A stretch of 64,000 nt of DNA from Qipengyuania xiamenensis (GTDB taxonomy: Bacteria > Pseudomonadota > Alphaproteobacteria > Sphingomonadales > Sphingomonadaceae), in assembly GCF_019711495.1 (NCBI RefSeq), contig NZ_JAIGNM010000001.1, positions 496,001 to 560,000 on the forward strand. The letters run 5' to 3'. Both the position numbers and the translations under genes were made by a program. The notes beneath the pieces were generated by a model, which searched no databases, was not told the origin of the DNA, and worked only from the letters and a program-made list of their open reading frames with translations. This document shows, piece by piece, positions 20,576 to 29,805 of the stretch; the first letter of the stretch is position 1; every line of letters starts with the position of its first letter.

Positions 20576-21055
20576 ATGCAGGGCAAAACCAATCCGATAA
20601 CGCCGCAAGGCTATGCCGCGCTCAAGGCGCGCTACGACCACCTGCTCGGCAAGGAGCGGCCCGAGATCGTGGAGATCGTCAGCTGGGCGGCGGGCAATGG
20701 CGACCGCAGCGAAAACGGCGATTATCTCTACGGCCGCAAGCGCATGCGCGAAATCGACCGCGAACTCGGCCATTTGTCGCGCCGGATGAAGGCTGCGCGG
20801 GTCATCACCCCGGCAGAGCAACCCGACAAGTCACGCGCCTTCTTCGGCGCCACCGTCACGCTGGCGGATGAGGACGATAACGAGAAGGTGGTCACGCTTG
20901 TCGGCGACGACGAACAGGAAGCCAGCGCCGGACGCATCGGCTGGTCCAGCCCCATGGCACGCGCCCTCAAGGGCGCCGCAGTCGGCGATCTTCGCGTGGT
21001 CCGCCTTCCGGGCGGCGACAAGGAATGGGAAGTGATGGCGATCGATTATGCGTAA
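20576..21055 (+). CDS. greB: Transcription elongation factor GreB
   Basis: Rescues backtracked RNA polymerase by stimulating transcript cleavage. The 159-residue product has an N-terminal coiled coil with the acidic tip motif (GDRSENGDYLYGRKRMREID) and a C-terminal FKBP-like domain (GWSSPMARALKGAAVGD). The YGRK string is typical of GreB rather than GreA. It starts 26 bases after slt and overlaps the next gene by eight bases. Confidence 0.94.
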   Translation: MQGKTNPITPQGYAALKARYDHLLGKERPEIVEIVSWAAGNGDRSENGDYLYGRKRMREIDRELGHLSRRMKAARVITPAEQPDKSRAFFGATVTLADEDDNEKVVTLVGDDEQEASAGRIGWSSPMARALKGAAVGDLRVVRLPGGDKEWEVMAIDYA

Positions 21056-21539
21056 CCTCGCCCTCCTTTCGCTGGCGGCTTTGGCCGCACTTGCAACCCC
21101 GCTCTCTGCCAAGGAAAGCCTCGGCATCTTCTCCGACTGGGGCGCATTCCGCGATCCTTCCGTACCGCGCTGCTATGCCATCGCCGAGGCCGAGGAGAGC
21201 CGCTTCTCGCGCGAATTCGAACCCTATGCCACCATCGGGACATGGCCCGCACGTCGCCTTCGCGGACAGGTCCATTTCCGTTTGTCGCGCGCAATCCGCG
21301 AGAGAAGTCGCGTTTCGCTCCGGATCGGGCGCCAGACCTTCGCCCTCACCGGCGGAAAGGCAGACGCCTGGGCACAGAACCCCACGATGGACGCCGCGAT
21401 CGTAGCCGCAATGCGCTCTGCCGAAACCATGACGGTCCGCGGTACGGACACGCGCGGCCGGCGCTTCTCGGACAGCTATTCGCTCGCCGGGTCGGCCACC
21501 GCGATGGATGCGGCCACCCTCGCCTGCCCCCGGCGATAG
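21048..21539 (+). CDS. Secreted protein resembling the IalB family
   Basis: A 163-residue exported protein. The signal peptide runs to about LSAKES. The mature part has a DWGAFRD-x5-RCYAI start, a mid IVAAMRSAETMTV motif and a terminal TLACPRR, so two cysteines probably form a disulfide. This layout recalls invasion-associated locus B proteins, which act in the periplasm with unknown mechanism; the assignment is by overall pattern only. It overlaps greB by eight bases and is probably cotranscribed. Confidence 0.7.
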   Translation: MRNLALLSLAALAALATPLSAKESLGIFSDWGAFRDPSVPRCYAIAEAEESRFSREFEPYATIGTWPARRLRGQVHFRLSRAIRERSRVSLRIGRQTFALTGGKADAWAQNPTMDAAIVAAMRSAETMTVRGTDTRGRRFSDSYSLAGSATAMDAATLACPRR

Positions 21540-21540
21540 G

Positions 21541-21576
21541 CAAGAAAAAGGGCCGGAAGCAGAGCGCTCCCGACCC
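21541..21576 (-). terminator. Intrinsic terminator of the OmpA-type barrel gene
   Basis: On the minus strand an 11-base stem with two G-U pairs (21576-21566 with 21560-21550), a five-base loop, then tttttctt. It lies between two convergent genes. Confidence 0.8.
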
Positions 21577-21601
21577 GATTTCCTGATGGTTGCGGCGTCG
21601 C

Positions 21602-22270
21602 TTAGAAGCGCATGCCGAAGCCTGCCATGACCTGATGACGGTCGATGTCGATGTCGCCAACCTGCACGTCGGGCGTGTTGCCGTCGAACTTGATCGTGGC
21701 ATCGCCATAGTTCGAGTAGCGATACTCCACCTTGGTGTAGGTGTTGTCGCTCAGCGCATATTCGACGCCAGCGCCCAGACGGTAACCGTCGGCCTCGAGA
21801 TCGGCGCGGAAGTCCTGCGTGCCATCATTCGAGCGCAGGTTGTAGCGCATGTTGGTGTAACCGCCCTTTGCGTAGACGAGCAGATCGTCATTGGCCTTCA
21901 CACCGACGCGTGCGCCGGCATAGAGGTCGCGGCCCGCTTCGACGTTACCGATACCGAAGCCTTCGAAATCCCCGTCACCGAATTCGGTTTCGGCGGTCGA
22001 ACCGGTGTATTCGCCCTCGAGGCCAATCACGACGCCACCTGCGTCATAGTCGTAGCCAAGGCCGACACCGTAGTTGAGGCCTTCGATCGACTGGTCGTTA
22101 TCGGCCGCGGAATCGTCGTCGACGCTGCTTCCGGCCTGGCTGACATCGTAGCCGCCGAGGATCTCGGCGCGGAAGCCGGTGAAGGTATCTTCATCCGAAT
22201 CCTGTGCCATTGCGGGTGCTGCCGTTGCCAGGATCGAACCCGCGACGAGAAGGGCTGCAGTCTTTTTCAT
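21602..22270 (-). CDS. Outer-membrane beta-barrel protein (OmpA-like/opacity type)
   Basis: A 222-residue porin-like protein: signal peptide MKKTAALLVAGSILAT cut at AMAQ, then alternating strands with YGVGLGYDYD, YAGARVGVKAN, YAKGGYTNMRY and YRYSNYGDA, and a terminal Phe after GFGMR, the signal for outer-membrane assembly. No peptidoglycan-binding domain follows, so it is an eight-strand barrel only. An acidic stretch near residue 50 probably forms a surface loop. It has its own terminator and is probably highly expressed. Confidence 0.9.
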   Translation of the reverse strand: MKKTAALLVAGSILATAAPAMAQDSDEDTFTGFRAEILGGYDVSQAGSSVDDDSAADNDQSIEGLNYGVGLGYDYDAGGVVIGLEGEYTGSTAETEFGDGDFEGFGIGNVEAGRDLYAGARVGVKANDDLLVYAKGGYTNMRYNLRSNDGTQDFRADLEADGYRLGAGVEYALSDNTYTKVEYRYSNYGDATIKFDGNTPDVQVGDIDIDRHQVMAGFGMRF

Positions 22271-22563
22271 GTGTGTACTCCGTTATTGTTTTCCGCCGTC
22301 ATTGCGACCGCGTGGACCAGTGAAACGGAGCGTGAGCGAGTTCAGTTTCATGAACATCGCACAACAGGAAAACGTTGTTTTTTAGTCACATAAGTGTCGA
22401 TGAGTGGACGATTTCGAGCGACGAACAACGGGAACTCGCAAGCTGCGACGAACCGACTATGCTGTTCGACGGAAGGTGGGAACGCGTCGGCTTCAGCGGG
22501 ATTGTTTCGCGCCCGCGCGCAGGCTTTCAATTTCTCGCAGGCAGGACTATATGCGCCGCTCCC

Positions 22564-23814
22564 ATGGCAGATACGAACCTGATGAGCATTCCCGGGCAAG
22601 TGGACCCGGTTCCCGTTGCGCGTGACATCACGCCGCGCGCCGATGGCCGCTTGGACCTGATCGGTCTGCCCAAGGAACGGATCCGCGAACTTTTCGAGGA
22701 TGCGGGGCTCGAGCCCAAGCAGGCCAAGCTGCGGTCCAAGCAGGTGTTCCATTGGCTCTATCATCGCGGCGTCACCGATTTCGACGCGATGACCGATATC
22801 GCCAAGACCATGCGCCCTTGGCTGACCGAACGTTTCGTCATCGGCCGCCCCGAAGTGGTCGAAGCACAGCACTCGACCGACGGTACGCGCAAGTGGCTGC
22901 TCAAGACCGCCGACGGTCACGAATTCGAGATGGTCTTCATCCCCGACGCCGACCGCGGGACGCTGTGCGTGTCGAGCCAGGTCGGCTGCACGCTCAACTG
23001 CCGTTTCTGCCACACTGGTACGATGAAGCTGGTGCGCAACCTGACGCCGGGCGAAATCGTCGGGCAGGTCATGCTGGCGCGCGACGCGCTGGGCGAATGG
23101 CCCAAGGGTTCGATGGCCGGCCTCGACGAGGCTGAGGACGAAGGCCACTACAGCTCGGACGGACGCCTGCTCACCAATATCGTGATGATGGGCATGGGCG
23201 AACCGCTCTATAACTTCGACAATGTGAAAAGCGCGCTCAAGCTCGTGATGGATGGTGCGGGCCTCGCCCTGTCGAAGCGCCGTATCACGCTTTCGACCAG
23301 CGGCGTGGTCCCTGCCATGCAGCGTTGTGGCGAAGAAATCGGCGTAAACCTTGCCGTCTCGCTCCACGCGGTGACCAAGGAAATCCGCGACGAAATCGTC
23401 CCCCTCAACAAGAAATACGGCATCGAGGAACTGCTCGAAGCCTGCGCCGCCTATCCCGGGGCCAGTAACGCCCGCCGCATCACTTTCGAATATGTGATGC
23501 TCAAGGACAAAAACGACAGCGACGAGCATGCGCACGAACTGGTTCGCCTGCTCAAGCAGTATAACCTGCCCGCCAAGGTGAACCTCATCCCGTTCAACCC
23601 CTGGCCCGGTGCTGCCTACGAAACCTCCACGCCCGAGCGTGTTCGGAGCTTCTCCAACATCGTCTTCGAAGGCGGTATTTCGGCGCCCGTGCGCACCCCG
23701 CGCGGCCGCGACATCGATGCCGCTTGCGGGCAGCTGAAGACGGCTGCCGAAAAGAAGAGCCGTGCCCAGCGTGACCGTGAGGCGGCAGAAGCTGCCGAGG
23801 CCGCCGGGGCGTGA
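22564..23814 (+). CDS. rlmN: Dual-specificity RNA methyltransferase RlmN
   Basis: A radical-SAM enzyme that methylates C2 of A2503 in 23S rRNA and A37 of some tRNAs. The cluster motif is Cys142-x3-Cys146-x2-Cys149 ([10 protein letters not shown]). [14 protein letters not shown] and the late Cys in AACGQL are also present. The start is placed at ATG 22564 ([11 protein letters not shown]); six codons later MSIPG is also possible. The open frame reaches further back but the extra residues are unlike the family. The stop overlaps the next gene's GTG start. Confidence 0.95.
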   Translation: MADTNLMSIPGQVDPVPVARDITPRADGRLDLIGLPKERIRELFEDAGLEPKQAKLRSKQVFHWLYHRGVTDFDAMTDIAKTMRPWLTERFVIGRPEVVEAQHSTDGTRKWLLKTADGHEFEMVFIPDADRGTLCVSSQVGCTLNCRFCHTGTMKLVRNLTPGEIVGQVMLARDALGEWPKGSMAGLDEAEDEGHYSSDGRLLTNIVMMGMGEPLYNFDNVKSALKLVMDGAGLALSKRRITLSTSGVVPAMQRCGEEIGVNLAVSLHAVTKEIRDEIVPLNKKYGIEELLEACAAYPGASNARRITFEYVMLKDKNDSDEHAHELVRLLKQYNLPAKVNLIPFNPWPGAAYETSTPERVRSFSNIVFEGGISAPVRTPRGRDIDAACGQLKTAAEKKSRAQRDREAAEAAEAAGA

Positions 23815-24410
23815 GCGCCGATGCGGCGACGATTGCCTATTACGAGGCAAACGCGCCGCGCTACACGCTGAGCTTCGGACAAGCGCCCAGTCGCCACCTC
23901 GACACATTCCTCGACCGGCTGGAACCGCGTGCCTGCATTCTCGAACTGGGATGCGGCGGCGGAAGGGATTCCGCGCGGATCATCGAGCGTGGCTTCGACC
24001 TCGAGGCTACCGACGGAACACCTGCGATGGTCCGCAAGGCGAACGAGCGCTTCGATGTCGGCGCGCGGGTCATGCGTTTCGACGAACTAGATGCCGACGC
24101 CCAATATGATGCGGTTTGGGCGCATGCATGCCTGCTTCACGTCGCTCGTGCAGATTTGCCCGCAGTGCTTGCAGCTATTCGCAATGCCCTGCGCCCCGGC
24201 GGGTGGCACTTCGCCAACTACAAGTTGGGCGATGCTGAGGGACGTGATCCGCTTGGCCGCCTGACCAACCTGCCGGACGAGAGCTGGCTGGAGGCAATCT
24301 ATCACGATGCGGGTTTCGAGATCGTGGCGACCGAACGCTATCGCGGCAAAGGTGCCGACGGTGTGCAACGCGATTGGTATGCGCTGACCTTGCGGTCTCC
24401 GGAGAGCTGA
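23811..24410 (+). CDS. Class I SAM-dependent methyltransferase
   Basis: A 199-residue methyltransferase that starts with GTG and overlaps rlmN as GTGA. The SAM-binding motif I is [12 protein letters not shown], followed by the acidic motif II (TDGTPAMV) and a post-motif LRPGGW. The pattern resembles small-molecule methyltransferases of the tellurite-resistance or UbiG type. The target is unknown. Coupled translation suggests cotranscription with rlmN, not necessarily a related role. Confidence 0.85.
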   Translation: MSADAATIAYYEANAPRYTLSFGQAPSRHLDTFLDRLEPRACILELGCGGGRDSARIIERGFDLEATDGTPAMVRKANERFDVGARVMRFDELDADAQYDAVWAHACLLHVARADLPAVLAAIRNALRPGGWHFANYKLGDAEGRDPLGRLTNLPDESWLEAIYHDAGFEIVATERYRGKGADGVQRDWYALTLRSPES

Positions 24411-24573
24411 TGAAGCGCTTGGCGCTTTCCTACGAAGGCGCTCTGTGCTGAAAGGCCTGCATGGCAGCCCGGAAACAACCGCGAACCGCCGGAAAACGTG
24501 CTCTGATGACCTCCAGCATTTTTCCGTTCTGGACCGTGTTCCATGTGTTCCACACTGTAGGAGAAGCAGCGGC

Positions 24574-25221
24574 ATGAGCGTTACCGTCAAGGCGATCTGC
24601 ACCGGCCTGCCCCAACCCTTCAACGGTGCCGAACTCAGCGCAATCGCCAAGCAGCCGGTCGACGGCCCCGTCGTGATCCGCACCTTCGGCATCGAAGGGG
24701 ACACGGTGGCCGATACCAAGCACCACGGCGGGCCCGACATGGCCGTGCACCATTACCCCCACGATCACTACGCCGATTGGGACGCATGGCTGGGCGGACA
24801 CGACCTTCTCGCGGGCCCGGCAGCCTTCGGTGAGAACCTGGTGATGGACGGGTTTATCGAAACCGGCGTCCTCATCGGAGACCGCTTCCGTTTCGGTAGC
24901 GCGCTGCTCGAGATCAGCCAGCCCCGCCAGCCATGCTGGAAAATCGAACACCGCTTCGGCCGCAAGGGCATGGTGAAGCGCATCGTGAAACAGCACAATT
25001 GCGGATGGTATTACCGCGTCCTCGAAGAAGGAGAGGCGCAGGCGGGCGACACCTTCGAAAAAGTCGAAAGCGGCCATGACGGGTGGAGCGTCGCGCGTCT
25101 GTTCGCCAAGCTCTACGATCCCGCCGACAAACCCTCCGCGGCCGAACTGGAAGAGATCGCGGCACTGGATCGTCTTTGTGAGCCTTGGCGCGACAAGGCG
25201 CGCAAAGCACTGGAATCGTGA
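24574..25221 (+). CDS. MOSC domain protein, YiiM-like
   Basis: A 215-residue protein with the MOSC fold of molybdenum-cofactor sulfurase C-terminal domains: GIEGDTVADTKHHGG, AFGENL and the conserved Cys in PRQPCWKIE, then the alpha-helical tail typical of YiiM. YiiM proteins reduce N-hydroxylated compounds with a molybdenum cofactor; the match is by motif. A ribosome site (taggag) precedes ATG 24574. About 2 kb downstream lies a molybdopterin oxidoreductase gene. Confidence 0.87.
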   Translation: MSVTVKAICTGLPQPFNGAELSAIAKQPVDGPVVIRTFGIEGDTVADTKHHGGPDMAVHHYPHDHYADWDAWLGGHDLLAGPAAFGENLVMDGFIETGVLIGDRFRFGSALLEISQPRQPCWKIEHRFGRKGMVKRIVKQHNCGWYYRVLEEGEAQAGDTFEKVESGHDGWSVARLFAKLYDPADKPSAAELEEIAALDRLCEPWRDKARKALES

Positions 25222-25342
25222 CGGCTCATCGCGCCCCAGCAGTCGGTTTATCGCTAATTTGGGATTAACGGCATTCGTTCAGCCGCGGTTGTAATCCTTG
25301 GAGCAATGTGCATGCCGATCCACTCTCATTTGGGGACGCAGA

Positions 25343-25732
25343 ATGAAGAAATTTGCAATCGCCTTTGCTGCTGGCACGCTCGCCGTGACCGGTATCGGTA
25401 CCGCCGCTCCGGCAGCCGCCGATCCGCCCTCCTGGGCCCCCGCCCATGGCAAGCGCGCCAAGGACCGCGCCGCACGCTACGATTCGCGCGGCTACTACGT
25501 CGAACCGCGCCGCATCACCCGCGACAGCTACATGTGGCGCGGACGCGACGGCCGCTATTACTGCAAGCGTGACAATGGCACGACCGGCCTCGTCATCGGC
25601 GCAGGCGTCGGTGCACTGGCAGGCCACGAGCTCGCCGGTCGCGGCGACAAGACGCTGGGCGCAATTCTCGGCGGCGCAGTTGGTGCCGTTATCGGTCGTG
25701 AAATCGACCGCGGAAGCCTTCGCTGCCGTTAA
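25343..25732 (+). CDS. Glycine-zipper 2TM domain protein
   Basis: A 129-residue exported protein. It has a signal peptide (MKKFAIAFAAGTLAVTG, cut near PAAAD), a basic tyrosine-rich middle (RDSYMWRGRDGRYYC) and a C-terminal glycine zipper (GLVIGAGVGALAGHELAG, then GAILGGAVGAVIG) that packs helices in a membrane. It probably sits in or near the outer membrane as an envelope or stress protein. A strong terminator follows. Confidence 0.85.
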   Translation: MKKFAIAFAAGTLAVTGIGTAAPAAADPPSWAPAHGKRAKDRAARYDSRGYYVEPRRITRDSYMWRGRDGRYYCKRDNGTTGLVIGAGVGALAGHELAGRGDKTLGAILGGAVGAVIGREIDRGSLRCR

Positions 25733-25757
25733 TCCTAAGGGTCGCACCTTCGAACCC

Positions 25758-25800
25758 GCGGCGTCGTCACCGAACACGGTGGCGGCGCCGCTTTCCTATT
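25758..25800 (+). terminator. Intrinsic terminator of the glycine-zipper gene
   Basis: A 15-base stem with two G-U pairs (25758-25772 with 25777-25791), loop aaca, then tttcctatt. Confidence 0.85.
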
Positions 25801-25828
25801 GGGCTTCAGCCCCCTATGCTCATGGGCG

Positions 25829-26599
25829 ATGAGCGAAATCAGACCATCGGTTCTCGTCACGGGCGGGGCGAAACGGCTCGGCGCCGCGATGTCGCGGGCG
25901 TTCGGCGAAGCGGGATGGCACGTCGTCATCCACTACAACAGTTCCGGAGCGGAGGCGGAGAAACTCGCCTCGTCGCTGGAAAGCGCCGAGACAGTCGGCT
26001 GCGACCTATCGGACGGCAACGCCGCAGTCGCCATGATCGAAAGCCTTGCAGGCAAGCTGCCGAACTGGGCCGCGCTGATCAACAATGCCTCGATCTTCGC
26101 ACCTGACGATGTAACCGATCTCGATCCGGACACGAACCGGAAGGCAATGCAGGTAAACGCCCTTTCACCAGCGCGCATGGCGCAGGCTTATCTCGCAAAT
26201 GCGCAATCCCAGGCCGGCCGCCGCGTGATCCAGATTACCGACCAGAAGCTCGCGAACCCCAATCCCGACTTCTTCAGTTACACGATGAGCAAGCATGCTC
26301 TCGACGCCACGATCGAGATGCTGTCGATGGGTGCAGCGAGGGAGGATGACCGCATCTACGGGTTGGCCCCTGGAGCGATCCTCGCCAGTCACGACCAGAC
26401 CAGCGAGGAGGCGGAGATTTCTCACCGGATGAACCTCCTCGAGCGCCGCACGGATGCAGAGGAAATTGCAAAGGCAGCCGTCTTCCTTGCAGGCGGCGCA
26501 TTGCATACCGGCCAGACGCTTTACGTCGACAGCGGCCAGCACCTGCTTCGCCAGCCCCGCGACGTGATCTACCTTGCCCGCGAAGGAAACGCGGCATGA
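25829..26599 (+). CDS. Short-chain dehydrogenase/reductase (pteridine-reductase-like)
   Basis: An NAD(P)-dependent SDR of 256 residues: cofactor motif VTGGAKRLGAAM, NNAS in the fourth strand region, and active-site Tyr-x3-Lys in YTMSKHAL. The GGAKRLG variant of the glycine motif and the Asp-rich middle are typical of PTR1/FolM-type pteridine reductases, but the substrate is inferred. The start at 25829 is preferred over an ATG ten codons earlier; neither has a clear ribosome site. The stop overlaps the cytochrome gene as ATGA. Confidence 0.83.
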   Translation: MSEIRPSVLVTGGAKRLGAAMSRAFGEAGWHVVIHYNSSGAEAEKLASSLESAETVGCDLSDGNAAVAMIESLAGKLPNWAALINNASIFAPDDVTDLDPDTNRKAMQVNALSPARMAQAYLANAQSQAGRRVIQITDQKLANPNPDFFSYTMSKHALDATIEMLSMGAAREDDRIYGLAPGAILASHDQTSEEAEISHRMNLLERRTDAEEIAKAAVFLAGGALHTGQTLYVDSGQHLLRQPRDVIYLAREGNAA

Positions 26600-27267
26600 A
26601 ACGCCACGCGCTGAGCACGAGGTTCTGGCACTGGCTCAACCTCGTGTGTCTCGTCGTGCTGTTCATGTCCGGCCTGACAATCTCCAATGCCCACCGCCGC
26701 CTCTATTGGGGCGACTGGGGCTTCGCGCCCGAGCAGGCGTGGCTGATTGTCCCCCGCTTCCCGGACTGGATGACGATCCCCGGCTATTACAGCCTCGCCG
26801 TCGCGCGTGACTGGCATATCCTGATGGCCTGGCCCTTCGCGCTGCTGCTGCTCTTCATGTGGATCGCCATGCTGGTGAACCGCCACTTCAAGCGCGATCT
26901 CATGACCAGCCCTTCGGAATGGAAACCGGCTGCGATCTGGCACGATGTCGTCCAGCACCTTAAACTGAATTTCGATCACGAAGGCGGCAAGTTCAACTTC
27001 CTGCAAAAGCTCGCCTACGGCCTCGTCCTCGGCGTCTTCCTGCCGATGATGATCTTTACCGGGATAGCGATAAGCCCGGGAATGGAGCCGACATTCGGCT
27101 GGCTCGTCGACCTGCTCGGCGGGCGCCAGTCTGCGCGAAGCCTGCATTTCATCTTTGCCTTCGCCCTGTTCGGCTTTTTCGTGGTGCACGTGGTGCTCGT
27201 GATCCTTGCCGGACCGATCGGCCAGATCCGCGACATGATCACCGGAGGGAAGAGCGATGAAGCGTAG
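26596..27267 (+). CDS. Cytochrome b561-type membrane subunit
   Basis: A 223-residue membrane cytochrome with four or five hydrophobic helices. Candidate haem ligands are His in FWHWLN, DWHIL, SLHFIF and VVHVVL. It is preceded by an overlapping SDR gene and overlaps the molybdopterin enzyme by 11 bases. It is therefore probably the quinol-linked electron partner of that enzyme, in the manner of MsrQ for MsrP but of a different fold. Confidence 0.85.
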   Translation: MKRHALSTRFWHWLNLVCLVVLFMSGLTISNAHRRLYWGDWGFAPEQAWLIVPRFPDWMTIPGYYSLAVARDWHILMAWPFALLLLFMWIAMLVNRHFKRDLMTSPSEWKPAAIWHDVVQHLKLNFDHEGGKFNFLQKLAYGLVLGVFLPMMIFTGIAISPGMEPTFGWLVDLLGGRQSARSLHFIFAFALFGFFVVHVVLVILAGPIGQIRDMITGGKSDEA

Positions 27268-27997
27268 GGGATTTCTCGCCGTTACCGCCGCCGCCTTCGT
27301 GGCCGGCTGCAACAAGATCGCCGATAGCGATGCCGGATCGAAACTGCTCGGCGCGGCAGAGCGGTGGCACAAGGGCGCGCATCGCCTACTGACCAATCGC
27401 GAGGCGCTGGCGCCGGAATATCCGCGATCGGCGATCTCGCCCTTCTTCCGCGGCAATGGCTCGACCGATCCGCAAAACGGCGACTACCAGGCGCAGGCAG
27501 CGGAGAACTTCGCAAACTGGCGGCTCGAAGTCCGCGGGTTGGTCGAAAATCCCATGAAGCTCAGCCTCGAGAACATCCGCAGGCTGCCGCAACGTAAGCA
27601 GGTCACGCGACATGACTGTGTCGAGGGTTGGAGCGCGATCGGGGAATGGACCGGTCCGCAGCTCTCGCTGATCCTCGACGTAGCGAAGCTCAAGCCGGAA
27701 GCACAATTCATCGTCTTCCGCTGCGCCGACAATCTCAACGGGCAGGACTATTACGAAAGCGTGGACCTGATCGACGCTTATCACCCGCAGACGATCATCG
27801 CGCACAAGCTGAACGGAGAGCCCCTCCCCATCCGCAACGGAGCCCCGCTGCGCATGCGGATCGAACGGCAACTCGGTTACAAGCACGCGAAGTACCTCAC
27901 CGCCATCGAAGCGGTCGCCAGTCTGGACGACATCGGCGAAGGACAGGGCGGCTATTGGGAGGATCGTTCCGGCTACCAGTGGTACGCCGGCATCTGA
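27257..27997 (+). CDS. Molybdopterin-dependent oxidoreductase, sulfite-oxidase fold
   Basis: A 246-residue periplasmic enzyme. The N-terminus KRRGFLAV is a twin-arginine-like export signal and ends in VAGC, so the mature protein may be a Tat-exported lipoprotein. The Mo ligand Cys lies in RHDCVEGWSAIGEW, then FRCADN and the RMRIERQLGYKHAKY segment follow, as in MsrP/YedY relatives. Substrates in the family include sulfite and methionine sulfoxide; none is proven here. It forms a pair with the overlapping cytochrome b gene. Confidence 0.88.
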   Translation: MKRRGFLAVTAAAFVAGCNKIADSDAGSKLLGAAERWHKGAHRLLTNREALAPEYPRSAISPFFRGNGSTDPQNGDYQAQAAENFANWRLEVRGLVENPMKLSLENIRRLPQRKQVTRHDCVEGWSAIGEWTGPQLSLILDVAKLKPEAQFIVFRCADNLNGQDYYESVDLIDAYHPQTIIAHKLNGEPLPIRNGAPLRMRIERQLGYKHAKYLTAIEAVASLDDIGEGQGGYWEDRSGYQWYAGI

Positions 27998-28435
27998 TCA
28001 ATCGGGATACTTGCGCGCTATCGCGTCCCAGTCGTTGCGCAGCAGTTGCTCCAGGACGTCCATATCCACATCGGCCAGCTTGTTGATGTAGAGGCAGCTC
28101 TTGCCGGTCTTGTACTTGCCCAGCTTGCCCAGCAATTCGTCGCGCCGCTTGCCCGCGATCTCGTCGCAATATCCGCCCATCAGGTAGAGCGAATGCTTGG
28201 CCTTTCGCGGACTGAACCCGCTCCGCATCCAGTGAACGTCGCGCCCGCTGGCATAGGTCGTGCGATACTCGCCATAGCCGATAATGCTCGGCCCCCACAT
28301 CTGTGGCTCTTCGCCCGTGACCTTGCGAAAGAGCGCGTCGAGTACCTTCGCTTCCTCGCGCTTCTTCTCCGGCTCGACGCCGGCGATGAAGTCGGCGGGA
28401 TCGACCTTCGTGATCTGGGTCTTCGCTTCGGTCAT
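27998..28435 (-). CDS. DUF1801 domain protein
   Basis: A 145-residue cytoplasmic protein with the family strings PADFIAGVEPEKKREEAKVLDALF, GPSIIGYGEY and GKSCLYINKLADVD. The family is of unknown function, related to the YdhG fold. The ATG at 28435 is chosen; a TTG two codons earlier is possible. It abuts the molybdopterin gene on the other strand with no gap. Confidence 0.85.
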   Translation of the reverse strand: MTEAKTQITKVDPADFIAGVEPEKKREEAKVLDALFRKVTGEEPQMWGPSIIGYGEYRTTYASGRDVHWMRSGFSPRKAKHSLYLMGGYCDEIAGKRRDELLGKLGKYKTGKSCLYINKLADVDMDVLEQLLRNDWDAIARKYPD

Positions 28436-28511
28436 GGACAAACCTTAGCAGTCGATTGACTCAAGACCAACGCATGCCATGCTCTGTCCTTCTCGCGGGG
28501 AGAAGAATATA

Positions 28512-29801
28512 ATGTGGTTGCTCGACAAATTCCTGAAAGCCGCTGTGAAGCATGGTCGGATGGTGGTCACCGATCATGACGGGAAGACCTATGAATACGG
28601 CACCGGTGATGCGGCCGAGCCGCCGCTGAAGATCACGCTCACCAACAAGAAGGCCGCCAACCATATCGCGCGCTACCCGCAGATGGGCGCTGGCGAGGCG
28701 TTCATGTGGGGCTGGCTCAAGGTCGAGGAACCGCATGATATCCGCGACCTCATCCTCTTCGTTACCGAACAGGCGGGCAAACCCGGCGACAAGGCGCTGA
28801 AGCCCAAGGGCAAGCTGCGCACCGCCGCCCAGAAGCTCATCGCCAGGGCCGACAGCATCAACCTGCGCGGCAAGGCGAAGAAGAACGCCGAGCATACCTA
28901 CAACCTCACCCGCGAACTCTACGAACGTTTCCTCGACGAGGATCGCCAGTACACCATGGCCTACTACCGCGAGGATCCAGAGACGACCTCGCTCGAGAAG
29001 GCGCAGCTCGACAAGAAGGCGCACCTCGCCGCCAAGATGCATATCAAACCCGGCCAGCGCATCCTCGACATCGGCTGCGGCTGGGGCGGCTTCGCGCTCT
29101 ACCTCGCGCGGCATTACGACGTGGAGGTCCACGGCGTGGCGCTAGCCCCGGACCAGATTGCCTTCTGCAAGGAGCGCGCGGAGGAAGCGGGCGTGGCCGA
29201 CAAGGTCAAGTTCAGCCTCACCGACTATCGCGACGTGACCGGCCAGTTCGACCGCATCAGCTCGGTCGGCCTGCTCGAACACGTGGGCACGCCGCATTAC
29301 CCGCAGTTTTACGAGCACACGAACCGCCTGCTGAAACCCGACGGCGTGATGATGAGCCACTGCTGCGGGCGCGCCGGCCCTCCCGGCTTTACCGACGCCT
29401 GGACGCGCACCTACATCTTCCCCGGCGGCTACATCCCGGCGCTGTCCGAACTGGTCAGCCAGTCCGAGCAATATGGCTGGCAGGTGATGGACGTGGAGGC
29501 GATGCGCTTCCACTACAGCCACACGCTGGAAGAATGGTACAACCGCACGGTCCAGCACCGCGCCGAGATCGTCGATATGTACGACGAGACCTTCTACCGC
29601 ATGTGGCTCTACTACCTCGCCGGCGCCGAACAGAGCTTCCGCCACGGCGACATGGTCAACTGGCAGCTGATCTACGTGAAGGACCGCAGCGCCATCCCCA
29701 TGACCCGCGAGTGGATCACGGAAGAAAGCGCCCGCCTGCGCGCCGCCGACGAAGGCAAGGTGCCGGAATGGCGGTTCGCCCAAAGGGAAGCGGCGGAGTA
29801 G
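28512..29801 (+). CDS. Cyclopropane-fatty-acyl-phospholipid synthase family methyltransferase
   Basis: A 429-residue SAM enzyme. An N-terminal CFA-synthase-like domain (about 1-130) is followed by motif I LDIGCGWGGFALYLAR, then SVGLLEHVG and the C-terminal MWLYYLAGAEQSFR typical of the family, which alkylates double bonds of membrane lipids at the inner membrane surface. The start at 28512 has an upstream ggggagaag site. It converges with a membrane acyltransferase gene, four bases away. Confidence 0.92.
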   Translation: MWLLDKFLKAAVKHGRMVVTDHDGKTYEYGTGDAAEPPLKITLTNKKAANHIARYPQMGAGEAFMWGWLKVEEPHDIRDLILFVTEQAGKPGDKALKPKGKLRTAAQKLIARADSINLRGKAKKNAEHTYNLTRELYERFLDEDRQYTMAYYREDPETTSLEKAQLDKKAHLAAKMHIKPGQRILDIGCGWGGFALYLARHYDVEVHGVALAPDQIAFCKERAEEAGVADKVKFSLTDYRDVTGQFDRISSVGLLEHVGTPHYPQFYEHTNRLLKPDGVMMSHCCGRAGPPGFTDAWTRTYIFPGGYIPALSELVSQSEQYGWQVMDVEAMRFHYSHTLEEWYNRTVQHRAEIVDMYDETFYRMWLYYLAGAEQSFRHGDMVNWQLIYVKDRSAIPMTREWITEESARLRAADEGKVPEWRFAQREAAE

Positions 29802-29805
29802 CGCG

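Noticed and set aside
24520..24560. Clustered GTTC words before the MOSC gene as a LexA box
   Set aside because: Gaps between them are 8 and 5 bases, not the 7 needed.
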